This document shows positions 16,365-24,632 of a stretch of DNA of 64,000 bases, piece by piece. Made by a program: the position numbers and the translations under genes. Where the stretch lies: assembly GCF_018623035.1 (NCBI RefSeq), contig NZ_CP076023.1, positions 248,001 to 312,000 of the forward strand. The letters run 5' to 3'. This DNA is from Cellulomonas dongxiuzhuiae (GTDB lineage Bacteria > Actinomycetota > Actinomycetes > Actinomycetales > Cellulomonadaceae). Within the stretch, counting starts at the first letter, position 1. Each line of letters starts with the position of its first letter. The notes under the pieces were generated by a model, which had not been told where the DNA came from, did not search any database, and saw only the letters and a program-made list of their open reading frames with translations.

Positions 16365-16412
16365 GTCGATCCGGCGTTGCGGCGTAGATCGACACGGCGC
16401 TGCCGGATCGAC
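16365..16412. repeat. Inverted repeat upstream of the DUF3800 gene
   Basis: GTCGATCCGGC (16365-16375) is repeated as a perfect inverse GCCGGATCGAC (16402-16412), 26 nt apart. It ends 20 nt before the TTG start of the DUF3800 gene. It could be an operator, a terminator for the preceding gene, or a relic of insertion. Confidence 0.6.
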
Positions 16413-16431
16413 CGGACGAGGGGGAGACTTG

Positions 16432-17160
16432 TTGGCGGAGTCGGACAGCCACCACCCCTCGCCGCTCCTTCTGGCGTACGTCGACGAGTCCTACACCGCT
16501 GATCGGTTCTACCTGGGCGCCGTGGTGGTCGACGGCGCCGCGGCCGAGCGCATCGAGATCGGCTTCGATGCGATCGTGCGTGACTACTGTGGGAGGTTCG
16601 GCCTCGCGGCGTCGACGGAGATGCACGGCAATCCGCTCTTCCAGGGCAAGGAGGCGTGGCGGGAGGTCCCGACACGTGTCCGCATCAACGTGTACGAGAG
16701 GGCGATGGAGGTCATCGGTGACTCCGGCGCCGAGGTGGTGCTGCGGGGGATGAACGTCCGCAGGCAGCGCGAGCGGTACGTCGACCCCCACGCTCCCCAT
16801 GAGGTCGTCCTCGGGCACCTGCTGGAGCGCGTCAACGACTACGCCCGGTCTGTCGGGGCGCACGCCCTCGTCCTCGCTGACGAGGTGCACACGCACGAGC
16901 GTCATCGCACGAACTTCCGGACCTTCCGCGTCGGCGGGACCCCCGGGTACCGCAGCACGCGGCTACGGCAGTTGATCGACACGATCCACTTCGCCCCGTC
17001 ACACCACTCCCGGCTACTCCAGGCGGCCGACCTTGTGACGTTCATGCACCGGCGTCGATGCACTCACACCGAGCCAGATGCTCGCGCGCAGGCTGCCAAC
17101 GACATGATCTGGTCGCACATCGCGCCGGTGGTCGTCCACGAGCTCTGCTGGGAGCCGTAG
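16432..17160 (+). CDS. DUF3800 domain protein
   Basis: A 242-residue protein with the DUF3800 pattern: AYVDESYTADRFYLGAVVVDG near the N-terminus, EMHGNPLFQGKEAW, VLADEVHTHERHR, and LLQAADLVTF near the end. The acidic residues in these motifs suggest an RNase H-like nuclease fold; the family is common on mobile DNA and beside defence genes. The start is probably TTG 16432, with GGGGAG at 16421-16426. Codon third positions are visibly less G+C-rich than in neighbours, and inverted repeats lie on both sides, so recent transfer is likely. Confidence 0.75.
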   Translation: MAESDSHHPSPLLLAYVDESYTADRFYLGAVVVDGAAAERIEIGFDAIVRDYCGRFGLAASTEMHGNPLFQGKEAWREVPTRVRINVYERAMEVIGDSGAEVVLRGMNVRRQRERYVDPHAPHEVVLGHLLERVNDYARSVGAHALVLADEVHTHERHRTNFRTFRVGGTPGYRSTRLRQLIDTIHFAPSHHSRLLQAADLVTFMHRRRCTHTEPDARAQAANDMIWSHIAPVVVHELCWEP

Positions 17161-17170
17161 AAGCACGAGA

Positions 17171-17196
17171 GCCCCGCACCGGTGAAGGTACGGGGC
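17171..17196. terminator. Hairpin after the DUF3800 gene
   Basis: GCCCCGCACC and GGTACGGGGC pair over 10 positions with one mismatch around a 6-nt loop, starting 11 nt after the stop codon. A second weaker stem (GATGCGGGA/TCCTGCATC) follows within about 40 nt. Confidence 0.5.
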
Positions 17197-17316
17197 CCAA
17201 GGCGATGCGGGAGGCCCGAAGGCGTCCTGCATCACCAATGCTACACATGTCGGGACCTCTGGTGGGGAGCCGCTGACGAGGAGGCGTACCCGTGGTCTGT
17301 GTCGTCCGGACGCCCG

Positions 17317-17916
17317 TCACCCGCCGTCCGGCCGCCGCTTCTGCGGGTACGGCGTGCGGCCCTCGGCGAGGTCCGCGACGAACCCGGCGATACGACGCTC
17401 GCGGGTCTCGGGACGCTTGGCCTGATCGATGCGGACCAGCACGGCGAACCGGTTGGCGGACGTCAGCGCGTCGAACCACGCGCGCGCCGCGGGCACGGCG
17501 TCGAGCGCGGCCGTCAGGTCGTCGGGCACCTCGATGGTCGCGGGGCCGCGGTACGCGGCCTCCCACCGGCCGTCGGCCTGGGCCGCCGCGACCTGCGCGC
17601 GGCCCGCGTCGTGCATGCGGCCCTCCCGCTCCAGGCGCTCGGCACGCTCCACGTTGACGGCGGACCACGCGCTGCGCGGCCGTCGCGGCGTCATGCGCTG
17701 GAAGCTGCTGTGCTCGTCGCGCCGACGCCCCTGACCGTCGATCCAGCCGAAGCACAGCGCCTCCTCGACCGCCTGCACGTACGTCAGCGTCGTGACGTCC
17801 CCGCCCTTCTTGTGCAGGACGAGCCACACGCCCGTCGGCCGGGCGTGGTGCTCGGTCAGCCAGGCGCGCCACGCGGACGCGTCGGGGAGCAGCAGCTCCG
17901 GCAGGTCGTCGGCCAC
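17317..17916 (-). CDS. YdeI/OmpD-associated family protein
   Basis: A 199-residue protein with the family signature EEALCFGWIDGQGRRRDEHS near residues 50-70. The middle and C-terminal helices (PDDLTAALDAVPAARAWF; KRPETRERRIAGFVADLAEG) are typical. Relatives were linked to resistance against bacteriocins or peptides; the mechanism is unknown. The only well-placed start is GTG 17916, with the -10-like CAGGAT ending 6 nt upstream and no Shine-Dalgarno. It is downstream of the DinB and MFS genes on the same strand. Confidence 0.8.
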   Translation of the reverse strand: MADDLPELLLPDASAWRAWLTEHHARPTGVWLVLHKKGGDVTTLTYVQAVEEALCFGWIDGQGRRRDEHSSFQRMTPRRPRSAWSAVNVERAERLEREGRMHDAGRAQVAAAQADGRWEAAYRGPATIEVPDDLTAALDAVPAARAWFDALTSANRFAVLVRIDQAKRPETRERRIAGFVADLAEGRTPYPQKRRPDGG

Positions 17917-17953
17917 GTCGCCATCCTGCCGTGCACCACCGACAGCCGGGCGC

Positions 17954-18499
17954 TCACTCCCCGGTGGCGCCGTCGACCGCCTCGCGCAGCAGGTCGGCGT
18001 GGCCGTTGTGGCGCGCGTACTCCTCGATCATGTGGACGAGGACCCACCGCAGCGACACGGGCTCGCCGGTCCCGCGGTGCCGGCGGCGCGACTCCTGGTC
18101 CAGACCGCCCGCGGCGAGCGCGGCCGTCAGCGCCCGCTGCGAGCGCGCGACCGAGGCGTCCCACTGCGCGCGCAGCTCCTCGGGGGTGTCGTCGGCGGCG
18201 CTCGTCCACTCCCAGTCGCGGTCCGCGTCCCAGTCGGCCGACGCCCAGGGCTCGACGTGCTCGTCGAGCCACACCTGGGAGAACCAGTTGTCCTCCACCA
18301 TCGCCAGGTGCTTGATCAGCCCGCCGAGCGTCATCGTCGACGGCGGCAGGCGGCGGCGCAGGGCCTCGCCGTCGAGCCCGTCGGTCTTGAGGAGCAGCGT
18401 GCGGCGGTGGAAGTCGAGGAAGCCGAGCAGCGTGCCCACCTCGTCGGCGTGGTGCTGCGGGTCGACGCGCTCGGGCGTGAGGGGTTCCATGGCCGTCAT
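17954..18499 (-). CDS. DinB-family (DUF664) protein
   Basis: A 181-residue four-helix-bundle protein. The family pattern is clear: LLKTDGLDGEALRRRLPPS, then LGGLIKHLAMVEDNWF with the first metal-binding histidine, and VLVHMIEEYARHNGHADLL holding the second and third. DinB-fold enzymes in actinobacteria often use mycothiol or another small thiol. ATG 18499 overlaps the MFS stop by 4 nt, so the two genes are translationally coupled. The substrate is unknown. Confidence 0.85.
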   Translation of the reverse strand: MTAMEPLTPERVDPQHHADEVGTLLGFLDFHRRTLLLKTDGLDGEALRRRLPPSTMTLGGLIKHLAMVEDNWFSQVWLDEHVEPWASADWDADRDWEWTSAADDTPEELRAQWDASVARSQRALTAALAAGGLDQESRRRHRGTGEPVSLRWVLVHMIEEYARHNGHADLLREAVDGATGE

Positions 18500-19749
18500 G
18501 CTGCCCGGTCCGCGGTCGGTTGCGCATCCGTGTGCGCTACGTGCCGCAGCTGCCGCCAGATCAGCACGACGAACACCGCCGACCCGACGAAGCCGAACCA
18601 GAACGGCGCCGTCACGCCCCAGTGCTGTGCGAGCCACCCGCCGATCGCGGCGCCGACCACCAGCCCGCCGAACGTGCCGATGAGGTTCACGCTGTTGACG
18701 CGCCCCTGCAGCGCGCTCGGCACGGCGCGCTGCCGGATGGTGATGGACGTCGTCCCCCAGACGAACGCGTGGGCGCCGAAGACGAAGAACACGGGCATGG
18801 CGACCCAGGGGCTCGTCGTCAGCGCGAGCGCGAGGTGCATGAGCGTCTCGACGACCAGCCCGACGCGCATGATCGCGGTGAGCGTGACCCGTGCCGTCAA
18901 CCAGCCGAAGGCCGCGACGCCGACGATCCCGCCGACCGCCTGCATCGTCGTCACCAGGCCGAAGCCGACGTCACCCAGGCCCAGGCGCTGCTGCGCGTAG
19001 AGCACGAGCACGGACCACGCGGCGCCGAACGTCACGTTGAAGATGAGGATCGTCAGGACGAGCGTGCGCACGGCCGGGTGGCGCCAGGTCCAGCGCACGC
19101 CCTCGACGATGTCGCCGCGGACGGTCCGCTGCTCGTGCGCCTCGCGACCGTGCGGCGGCAGCACGACGCGCGAGACGAGCACGACGCCCGCCGCCATGAG
19201 CACGGCGGCGCCCGCGAACGGCGACCACTGCCCGGCGGCGAACAGCGCCGCACCCAGCGGCGGGCCCGCGAGCTGGTTGAGCCCGATGACCCCCGCCATG
19301 GTCCGCTGGTTGGCCACGGCCAGGTCGTCGCGCTGCACGATCATCGGCGTCAGGGTGCTGCCCACGTTGTCCGCGAACGTCTCGGCCGTGCCCAGCAGGA
19401 ACAGCGAGGCCAGGACGAGCCAGATCGGTGCGGCCTCGACGGCGACGCACGTCGCGAGGACGGCCAGCAGCACGACCCGCGCACCGTCCATCGCCATGAC
19501 GAGCCGGCGCCGGTCCACACGGTCGGTGACGGCACCCGCGAACAGCCCGAACAGCAGCGGCGGCAGCCACCCCAGCAGCGCCGCCAGGGCGACGAGGAAC
19601 GCCTGGTCGGTGCGCGACGCGACGAGCAGCGGGCCGGCCGCGAGCACGAGCCCGTCGCCGAGGTTCGACGACCACGACGCCGCGAGCAGCCACCGGAACG
19701 GACGACCGAGGCGCTCGGGCAGGGCGGTCTCGACCACGCGCGTCAGCAC
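18496..19749 (-). CDS. MFS transporter (EntS/MFS_3-like)
   Basis: A 417-residue protein with about twelve membrane segments. It has the MFS_3 features FRWLLAASWSSNLGDGLVLAAGPLL at the N-terminus, FAGAVTDRVDRRRLV in the loop between helices 2 and 3, and NQLAGPPLGAALFAAGQW. This subgroup includes exporters such as EntS and macrolide-efflux-like proteins. The start GTG 19749 has TACCCT ending 6 nt upstream and no Shine-Dalgarno. It heads an operon with the DinB gene. The compound exported is unknown. Confidence 0.85.
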   Translation of the reverse strand: MLTRVVETALPERLGRPFRWLLAASWSSNLGDGLVLAAGPLLVASRTDQAFLVALAALLGWLPPLLFGLFAGAVTDRVDRRRLVMAMDGARVVLLAVLATCVAVEAAPIWLVLASLFLLGTAETFADNVGSTLTPMIVQRDDLAVANQRTMAGVIGLNQLAGPPLGAALFAAGQWSPFAGAAVLMAAGVVLVSRVVLPPHGREAHEQRTVRGDIVEGVRWTWRHPAVRTLVLTILIFNVTFGAAWSVLVLYAQQRLGLGDVGFGLVTTMQAVGGIVGVAAFGWLTARVTLTAIMRVGLVVETLMHLALALTTSPWVAMPVFFVFGAHAFVWGTTSITIRQRAVPSALQGRVNSVNLIGTFGGLVVGAAIGGWLAQHWGVTAPFWFGFVGSAVFVVLIWRQLRHVAHTDAQPTADRAA

Positions 19750-19755
19750 CCGGTC

Positions 19756-19761
19756 AGGGTA
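19756..19761 (-). promoter_or_regulatory. -10 element of a leaderless promoter (TACCCT) for the MFS gene
   Basis: On the minus strand TACCCT ends 6 nt before GTG 19749. It supports that start over internal ones. Confidence 0.5.
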
Positions 19762-19814
19762 GCCAGCACACCACGGACCCCGGCGAACCCTTTCGGCCCG
19801 TCGGTGCCCGCTGC

Positions 19815-19820
19815 CAGACT
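19815..19820 (+). promoter_or_regulatory. Possible -10 element (CAGACT) before the isomerase-family gene
   Basis: CAGACT ends 6 nt before ATG 19827. It keeps the A2 and T6 of TAnnnT but not T1, so it is weaker than the other sites. Confidence 0.35.
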
Positions 19821-19826
19821 TCCGGC

Positions 19827-20456
19827 ATGACCCGGGACGACGCGTTCCTGCAGGCCGCCGACGCGGTCCTCGCCCTCGTCGCCCGGCCGGAGGTCGCCGC
19901 GCGCTGGTCGGAGCCGAGCGCGCTGCCGCAGCTGAGCGTCGGGGCGCTGGCCGTCCACCTGGGCAACCAGGTCGTGCGCGCGGCGCAGGTCGTCGCCCTC
20001 GACCCCGCGGACCTGCCCGTCCTGGCCGACGCCGACGAGCACTACGCGCGGTCGGCCTGGCCGACGGCGGCCCCCGAGGACGCGATCAACGACCACAGCC
20101 GCGACGAGACGGCCGCGCTGGACGGGCCCGACGCGCTGCACGACCGCGTCGTCGAGCACCGCGAGACGTTCCGGGACGCCCTGACCAGCGGCGCCGCACG
20201 CGACGTCGTGCCGGTGCCGTGGGCCGGGTGGGCGATGCGGCGCGAGGACTTCCTCCTGACGCGCCTCCTGGAGGTCGTCGTGCACACCGACGACCTGGCC
20301 GTCAGCGTCGGCATCGACACCCCCACGCTCCCCACCGAGGTCTTCGACCCCGTGCGCGACCTGCTCGCGCGCCTCGCGGTCGCGCGGCACGGGCAGGCGC
20401 GGGTCGTCGCGGCCCTCACGCGCCGTGAGCGCGCGCAGCCGATCCACGCGTTCTGA
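19827..20456 (+). CDS. Mycothiol-dependent maleylpyruvate isomerase family protein
   Basis: A 209-residue protein with the MDMPI_N/DinB-like bundle. LSVGALAVHLGNQVVRAAQV holds the first conserved histidine, and TRLLEVVVHTDDLAVSVG the second histidine and acidic residue that bind the metal. Family members use mycothiol as cofactor for isomerisation or conjugation. Mycothiol occurs only in actinobacteria, which fits the organism. It stands alone, with divergent and convergent neighbours. The substrate is not predictable. Confidence 0.82.
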   Translation: MTRDDAFLQAADAVLALVARPEVAARWSEPSALPQLSVGALAVHLGNQVVRAAQVVALDPADLPVLADADEHYARSAWPTAAPEDAINDHSRDETAALDGPDALHDRVVEHRETFRDALTSGAARDVVPVPWAGWAMRREDFLLTRLLEVVVHTDDLAVSVGIDTPTLPTEVFDPVRDLLARLAVARHGQARVVAALTRRERAQPIHAF

Positions 20457-20514
20457 CGCGACGCCGCTCGTCCGGTGCGCGTTGTCCTTCGGGGCGCCCG
20501 CCGGTCCTCGACCG

Positions 20515-20976
20515 CTACCGGTCCCGCAACCGCGCCATGTACCTGCCGGGCTCGGTGGCGGTGAACCCGAACCGCTCGTAGAGCCCGTGCGCGTCGGCGG
20601 TGGCCAGCACGACGCGCGGCAGCCCCGCGGCGTCGAGGTGCGCGACGACGCCCCCGACGAGCGCCGTCCCGACGCCGTGCCCGCGCTCGGCGTCGTCGAC
20701 GAACACGTCGCACAGCCACGCGAAGGTCGCACCGTCGGTGACCACGCGGGCGAAGGCCACCTGGCGGCCGGACGCGCGTTCGAGCACGCCGAAGCAGAGC
20801 GACGCGTCGATCGCGGCGTCCTGGACGTCCGCGGCGCGCCCGCGCGCCCAGTAGGAGCGCTCGGACAGCCAGCGGTGCACGGTCGCGCGGTCGACGTCGG
20901 CACGGTCGGCCGTGAACCGGTAGCGGGCGGCGTCGAGGCCGTGCGCGCCCTGGCGGGTCGTGTCGTCCGTCGTCAC
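20515..20976 (-). CDS. GNAT-family N-acetyltransferase
   Basis: A 153-residue single-domain acetyltransferase. The strand-helix core is FAWLCDVFVDDAERGHGVGTALV, with the acetyl-CoA loop RGHGVGTA near residue 95. It ends with the typical LYERFGFTATEPGRYM, common in the Arylalkylamine/YjdJ-like 'GNAT with W-A-R-G N-terminus' group. GTG 20976 was chosen because TAGTGT ends 7 nt upstream (minus strand 20984-20989). A longer frame exists but has no signal. Confidence 0.85.
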   Translation of the reverse strand: MTTDDTTRQGAHGLDAARYRFTADRADVDRATVHRWLSERSYWARGRAADVQDAAIDASLCFGVLERASGRQVAFARVVTDGATFAWLCDVFVDDAERGHGVGTALVGGVVAHLDAAGLPRVVLATADAHGLYERFGFTATEPGRYMARLRDR

Positions 20977-20983
20977 CGGCGCG

Positions 20984-20989
20984 ACACTA
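20984..20989 (-). promoter_or_regulatory. -10 element of a leaderless promoter (TAGTGT) for the GNAT gene
   Basis: On the minus strand TAGTGT ends 7 nt before GTG 20976, with no Shine-Dalgarno between. It decides the start of this gene. Confidence 0.5.
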
Positions 20990-21039
20990 CCGAGCGGCGG
21001 GTCCGCGGGGGAGGGTGAGCGTTCCACCGGCCGGGGGCG

Positions 21040-21225
21040 TCACGGCGTCGCGGTGAGCACGCCCGGCAGCTCGTCGAAGCGCGCCCGCGCGTCCAGCGAC
21101 ACGACGGCGCGCCCGTGCTCGACGGCGTGCGCCGCGATGATCACGTCGTGCGAACCGCGGGCGGCACCCGCCCGGCGCACGTGCGCGAGAAGCCGGGCGT
21201 GCTCCGCGAGCTCTCCCGCAGTCAT
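21040..21225 (-). pseudogene. C-terminal remnant of a PIN-domain (VapC-like) toxin
   Basis: An open frame of 61 codons whose product (HARLLAHVRRAGAARGSHDV, then IIAAHAVEHGRAVVSLD) matches the last half of a PIN-domain ribonuclease: the helix with the third acidic residue, and the strand leading to the fourth. The N-terminal half with the first catalytic aspartate is missing. Upstream the frame runs into the GGDEF-EAL gene. ATG 21225 overlaps that gene's stop by 4 nt, so a short product could still be made. No VapB antitoxin is nearby. I read it as a deletion remnant. Confidence 0.65.
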
Positions 21226-22979
21226 CCCCCCGACGCGACCGGCGGCACCACGTCGTCCAGCCGCCACGACGTCGCCGCGAGCGCCGCGACCGGCATCGGA
21301 CGGCCGTAGTGGTACCCCTGCGCGGCGGGGCAGCCGAGCTCCTCGAGGAGCCGCGCCTGCTCGGGCGTCTCGACGCCCTCGGCGACGACGAGCATGTCGA
21401 GCTCGGCGCACAGGCCGAGGAGCGCGCGGACCATGCCCGTGCGCCGCGTGGACGTCGTCAGCGACGTGAGGAACTGCCGGTCGAGCTTGAGGAAGTCCGC
21501 GGGCAGCTCGTCGAGCCGGCTCAGCGAGGAGTAGCCGGTGCCGAAGTCGTCGATCGCGATGCGCACGCCCCCGGCCCGCAGCGCCGTCAGCGCCCGCAGC
21601 GCGGCGGGCCCGGACGCCTCGACGACGCTCTCGGTCACCTCGAGGACGAACTGCGACGCCGGCCAGCGCGCGGCCTCCAGCGCCTGGAGCACGCGGTCGG
21701 CGTAGCCCAGCCCGACCAGCTCACGCCCCGAGACGTTGACGCCCATGTGCACGGGGCGCCCCCACGCGCGCTGCAGCACGTGGGCGTCGGCGCACGCGAG
21801 CCGCAGCACCTCGGCACCGAGCTGGTCGATGACGCCGCCGTCCTCCGCGGCGGGCACGAACTCCATCGGCGGCACGGGGCCGAGCCGGGGGTGGTCCCAG
21901 CGCGCGAGCGCCTCGACCGCGACGACCTCTCGTGAGGGGAGGCCGATGATCGGCTGGAGCTCCACGTGCAGCTCACCGGCCGCGAGGCTGCGCGCGAGGT
22001 CGTCGACGAGCCGGCTGCGTCGCCGCTCCGAGAGCACGGTGCGCCCGCGCCCGGCGGCCTTGGCGGCGTACAGCGCGGAGTCGGTGCGTCGCAGCACCTC
22101 GGCCACCGTCTCGCCCTCGACGTGCTCGGCCACGCCGCACGAGACCGCGGCGGGCGCCGCCGCGCACAGCATGTCGGCGACGGTGTGCGCCTGGAGGCCC
22201 GTGGTGCCGGGCAGCAGGACCGCGAACTCGTCCCCGCCGCGGCGGCCCAGCACCATGCCCGGCACGTCGAGCTCACGCCACGCGTCGGCCGTGGCCCGCA
22301 GCAGGTCGTCGCCCGCGGCGTGCCCGCGCTCGTCGTTGACGAGCTTGAAGTGGTCGATGTCGACGAGCGCGAGCGACAGCGGCAGGCCGCGCCGTTCGCG
22401 TCGTTCGATGGCGTGCTCCAGGGCGCTGTCCCACGCGCGCCGGTCCGCCAGCCCTGTGAGCGCGTCGACGCCGGCCGTCGACGCGTGCCGGGCCAGCACG
22501 CCGACCGCCCACGCGACGCCCGCCCACAGCACCACGTACGCGGCGCACACCAGCAGGGGCACGTGGTGCACGACCAGCAGCGGACCCACCTGGCACGCAC
22601 CGGCCACCGCGACCAGCACCCACGCGTCGCGCCGCCGCAGGAAGAGCATCGACTCGATCGCGACGAGCATGGCCATCGCCGCGGACGCCATCGCGAGCGT
22701 GAGCGTGGGGGACATCGTCGTCCCGACGCCGAGCGCGGCCGCGCCGGCGAGCACCGTGAACGCGATCCCGCGCGTCGGGATCCGCGGCCCGACCACGAGG
22801 AGCACCGGGCCGGTGGCGACCGCGGCCAGCGCGAGCACCAGCAGCGGCACGCCCCGCGGGCCCTCGACCCGCAGCACGTCGAGCGAGAGCAGGGCCGCGG
22901 TGACCCCGCCGACGGTGAAGAGGAAGGCAGTGGTGCGCACCAGGACGTCGGACGTACCGGTGCGCGTCGACGTAACCAC
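21222..22979 (-). CDS. Membrane-bound GGDEF-EAL cyclic-di-GMP enzyme
   Basis: A 585-residue protein. About six N-terminal membrane segments (residues 15-165) are followed by a GGDEF domain (DALTGLADRR, VDIDHFKLVNDERGH, RRGGDEF) and an EAL domain with all usual catalytic residues: EALARW, NVSGREL, EVTES, DDFGTGYSSL, KLDRQF and VAEGVET. Both cyclase and phosphodiesterase activities therefore look possible. The usual RxxD inhibitory site is not at its standard spacing before GGDEF. Start GTG 22979 has GAGTGT 6 nt upstream; GTG 23042 adds 21 residues. Confidence 0.88.
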   Translation of the reverse strand: MVTSTRTGTSDVLVRTTAFLFTVGGVTAALLSLDVLRVEGPRGVPLLVLALAAVATGPVLLVVGPRIPTRGIAFTVLAGAAALGVGTTMSPTLTLAMASAAMAMLVAIESMLFLRRRDAWVLVAVAGACQVGPLLVVHHVPLLVCAAYVVLWAGVAWAVGVLARHASTAGVDALTGLADRRAWDSALEHAIERRERRGLPLSLALVDIDHFKLVNDERGHAAGDDLLRATADAWRELDVPGMVLGRRGGDEFAVLLPGTTGLQAHTVADMLCAAAPAAVSCGVAEHVEGETVAEVLRRTDSALYAAKAAGRGRTVLSERRRSRLVDDLARSLAAGELHVELQPIIGLPSREVVAVEALARWDHPRLGPVPPMEFVPAAEDGGVIDQLGAEVLRLACADAHVLQRAWGRPVHMGVNVSGRELVGLGYADRVLQALEAARWPASQFVLEVTESVVEASGPAALRALTALRAGGVRIAIDDFGTGYSSLSRLDELPADFLKLDRQFLTSLTTSTRRTGMVRALLGLCAELDMLVVAEGVETPEQARLLEELGCPAAQGYHYGRPMPVAALAATSWRLDDVVPPVASGG

Positions 22980-23089
22980 CTGCCCACACTCGGCCCCGGC
23001 GGCCTGTTCGTCCAGGTCTGCGACGCTCGGCGTGCCCGGCACGCCGGAGGATCACCCGCTCGCCACACCCGGCGCGGTGGTCGGGGGCG

Positions 23090-23893
23090 TCAGCGGCGGA
23101 AGCCGCCCTCGGTCGACAGGACCTGCCCGACGACCCAGCGGCCGGCGTCGGAGACGAGCCACTCGATGAGCCGCGCGGGGTCGTCCGGCTCCCCGAACCG
23201 GCCGCCGGGGAAGTGCGCGACGATCGCGGCGAGGTCCTCGGGGGAGCGGGCCTCGGCGTCGACGTCGAGGTACCCGGTGTTGACGGGGCCGGGGTTCACG
23301 GTGTTGAGCAGGATGCCGCGCTCGGCGAGGTCGTGCGCGACCGAGGCGGTGACTCCCGCGAGCGCCGCCTTCGACGCGGCGTACGCGATCTCGTGCGGCA
23401 TCGCGCCGTGACCCTGCCCCGACGTCATCCACACGACGCGCCCGCCGGGACGCCCGTCGTGCTGCGCGGCGAACGCCTTGGTCGCCAGGATCGTCGAGCG
23501 CGTGTTGACGGCCCAGTGCGCGTCGAGGGTCTGCACGGTCTGCTCGGCGAGGGGTCCGTCACCACCGCTGCGCGCGTGGTTCGCGACGAGCACGTCGAGG
23601 TGGCCGAGCGCGTCGACGGCACGTGCCACGAGCTCCTCGCCGCCCGTGGGCGCCGCGAGGTCGAGGCTCGTCGCCGCGAGACGGGCCCCCGGGACGAGCT
23701 CGGCCTGCAGCGCCGCGAGCACCGCCGGCACGTCGTCGGCGCCCCACGGCTGCTCGGCGTCGTGCGGGGCCCAGTGCTGGACGAACACGCTCGCCCCCGC
23801 ACGGGCCAGCCGGGACGCGACCGCGAAGCCGATGCCGCGCCGTCGGCTGACGCCGGTCACGACAGCGGTACGTCCGCGCAGGTCCTCGCTCAT
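23090..23893 (-). CDS. Short-chain dehydrogenase/reductase (SDR)
   Basis: A 267-residue classical SDR. The nucleotide loop is TGVSRRRGIG near residues 14-23, LVANHARS stands in place of NNAG, and the active site is YAASK, with the serine in WMTSGQG. It is closest in pattern to 3-oxoacyl-ACP reductase-like oxidoreductases with the TGxSRRxGIG variant. ATG 23893 has TAGCGT ending 8 nt upstream. The substrate cannot be inferred from neighbours (a signalling protein downstream, a universal stress protein upstream on the other strand). Confidence 0.88.
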   Translation of the reverse strand: MSEDLRGRTAVVTGVSRRRGIGFAVASRLARAGASVFVQHWAPHDAEQPWGADDVPAVLAALQAELVPGARLAATSLDLAAPTGGEELVARAVDALGHLDVLVANHARSGGDGPLAEQTVQTLDAHWAVNTRSTILATKAFAAQHDGRPGGRVVWMTSGQGHGAMPHEIAYAASKAALAGVTASVAHDLAERGILLNTVNPGPVNTGYLDVDAEARSPEDLAAIVAHFPGGRFGEPDDPARLIEWLVSDAGRWVVGQVLSTEGGFRR

Positions 23894-23901
23894 GAGGGGC
23901 G

Positions 23902-23907
23902 ACGCTA
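23902..23907 (-). promoter_or_regulatory. -10 element of a leaderless promoter (TAGCGT) for the SDR gene
   Basis: On the minus strand TAGCGT ends 8 nt before ATG 23893. No Shine-Dalgarno is present. The 185 nt up to the divergent universal stress gene show no other clear signal. Confidence 0.45.
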
Positions 23908-24092
23908 GACGGGCGGGCCGCCCCGGCGCATCCCGAATCGCTGCCGCTGCCCGCCGCCGGCGCAAGGGCGGCGAAACGGGCACCGGGCCCCTCAGCCGGC
24001 CCGTAGGGTGTGGTCCGGCGCGGACGTCGGGGGGCGAGCCGTGCCGGCCGTGACCTGCGACGGTTCCTCCTGCTCCCCGCGGAAGGATGGTC

Positions 24093-24632
24093 ATGGACGC
24101 GCGCCCGGTCCCCCAGCCCGCTCTCGACCGCATGGTCGACCCCGCCGGGCACCCCCTGGTCGTGGGCGTCGTCCCGGGGCAGGACCCGCTCGTGGTGCGC
24201 ACCGCCGCGGCGTGGGGGCGGGCCGTCGGCGCCCCGTACCTGCACCTCGCGTACGTCGACCCCGCCCGGTACGTGGTGCAGGAGCGGGCCGACGGGTCCG
24301 TCGCGCACATGTCGATGGACCCCGACACCGCCGACGACGCGTGGCAGCGCACGCGGGACGAGCTGCGCGCGCAGGCCGCCGAGCACCTCGCCGGGCAGCA
24401 GGTCGTGTGGCGCGTGCACTACCTGGCGGGGCGTCCCGACCGTGCGCTGACGCACCTCGCGCGCGCCGTCGACGCCTCCGCGATCGTCGTCGGCAGCCGG
24501 TCGGGGCGGCTGCGCGAGCTGCTCGAGGGGTCGATCGCGCTGCACGTCGCGTACCACCAGCACCGTCCCGTGCTCACCGTGCCGCTCAGCGTCGTCGACT
24601 GGCAGGACCCGCGGGCGCCGTGGCAGCGCTGA
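24093..24632 (+). CDS. Universal stress protein (UspA family)
   Basis: A 179-residue single Usp domain. It has an N-terminal strand HPLVVGVVPGQDPLVVRTAA and the C-terminal ATP-type loop VVGSRSGRLRELLEGSIALH with a spacing variant of G-2x-G-9x-G. It ends HRPVLTVPL. ATG 24093 has GGAAGG at 24081-24086 with 6 nt spacing, better than ATG 24087. The following CrcB gene begins inside its last codons, so the stress protein and two fluoride channels form one coupled operon. Confidence 0.85.
   Translation: MDARPVPQPALDRMVDPAGHPLVVGVVPGQDPLVVRTAAAWGRAVGAPYLHLAYVDPARYVVQERADGSVAHMSMDPDTADDAWQRTRDELRAQAAEHLAGQQVVWRVHYLAGRPDRALTHLARAVDASAIVVGSRSGRLRELLEGSIALHVAYHQHRPVLTVPLSVVDWQDPRAPWQR

Noticed and set aside
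17161-17316. tRNA gene or attachment site downstream of the DUF3800 gene
   Set aside because: The hairpins do not form a cloverleaf and no T-loop (GGTTCRANYCC) sequence is present.
23894-24092. Fluoride riboswitch ahead of the usp-crcB operon
   Set aside because: No conserved riboswitch core could be matched by eye; a covariance-model search would be decisive.
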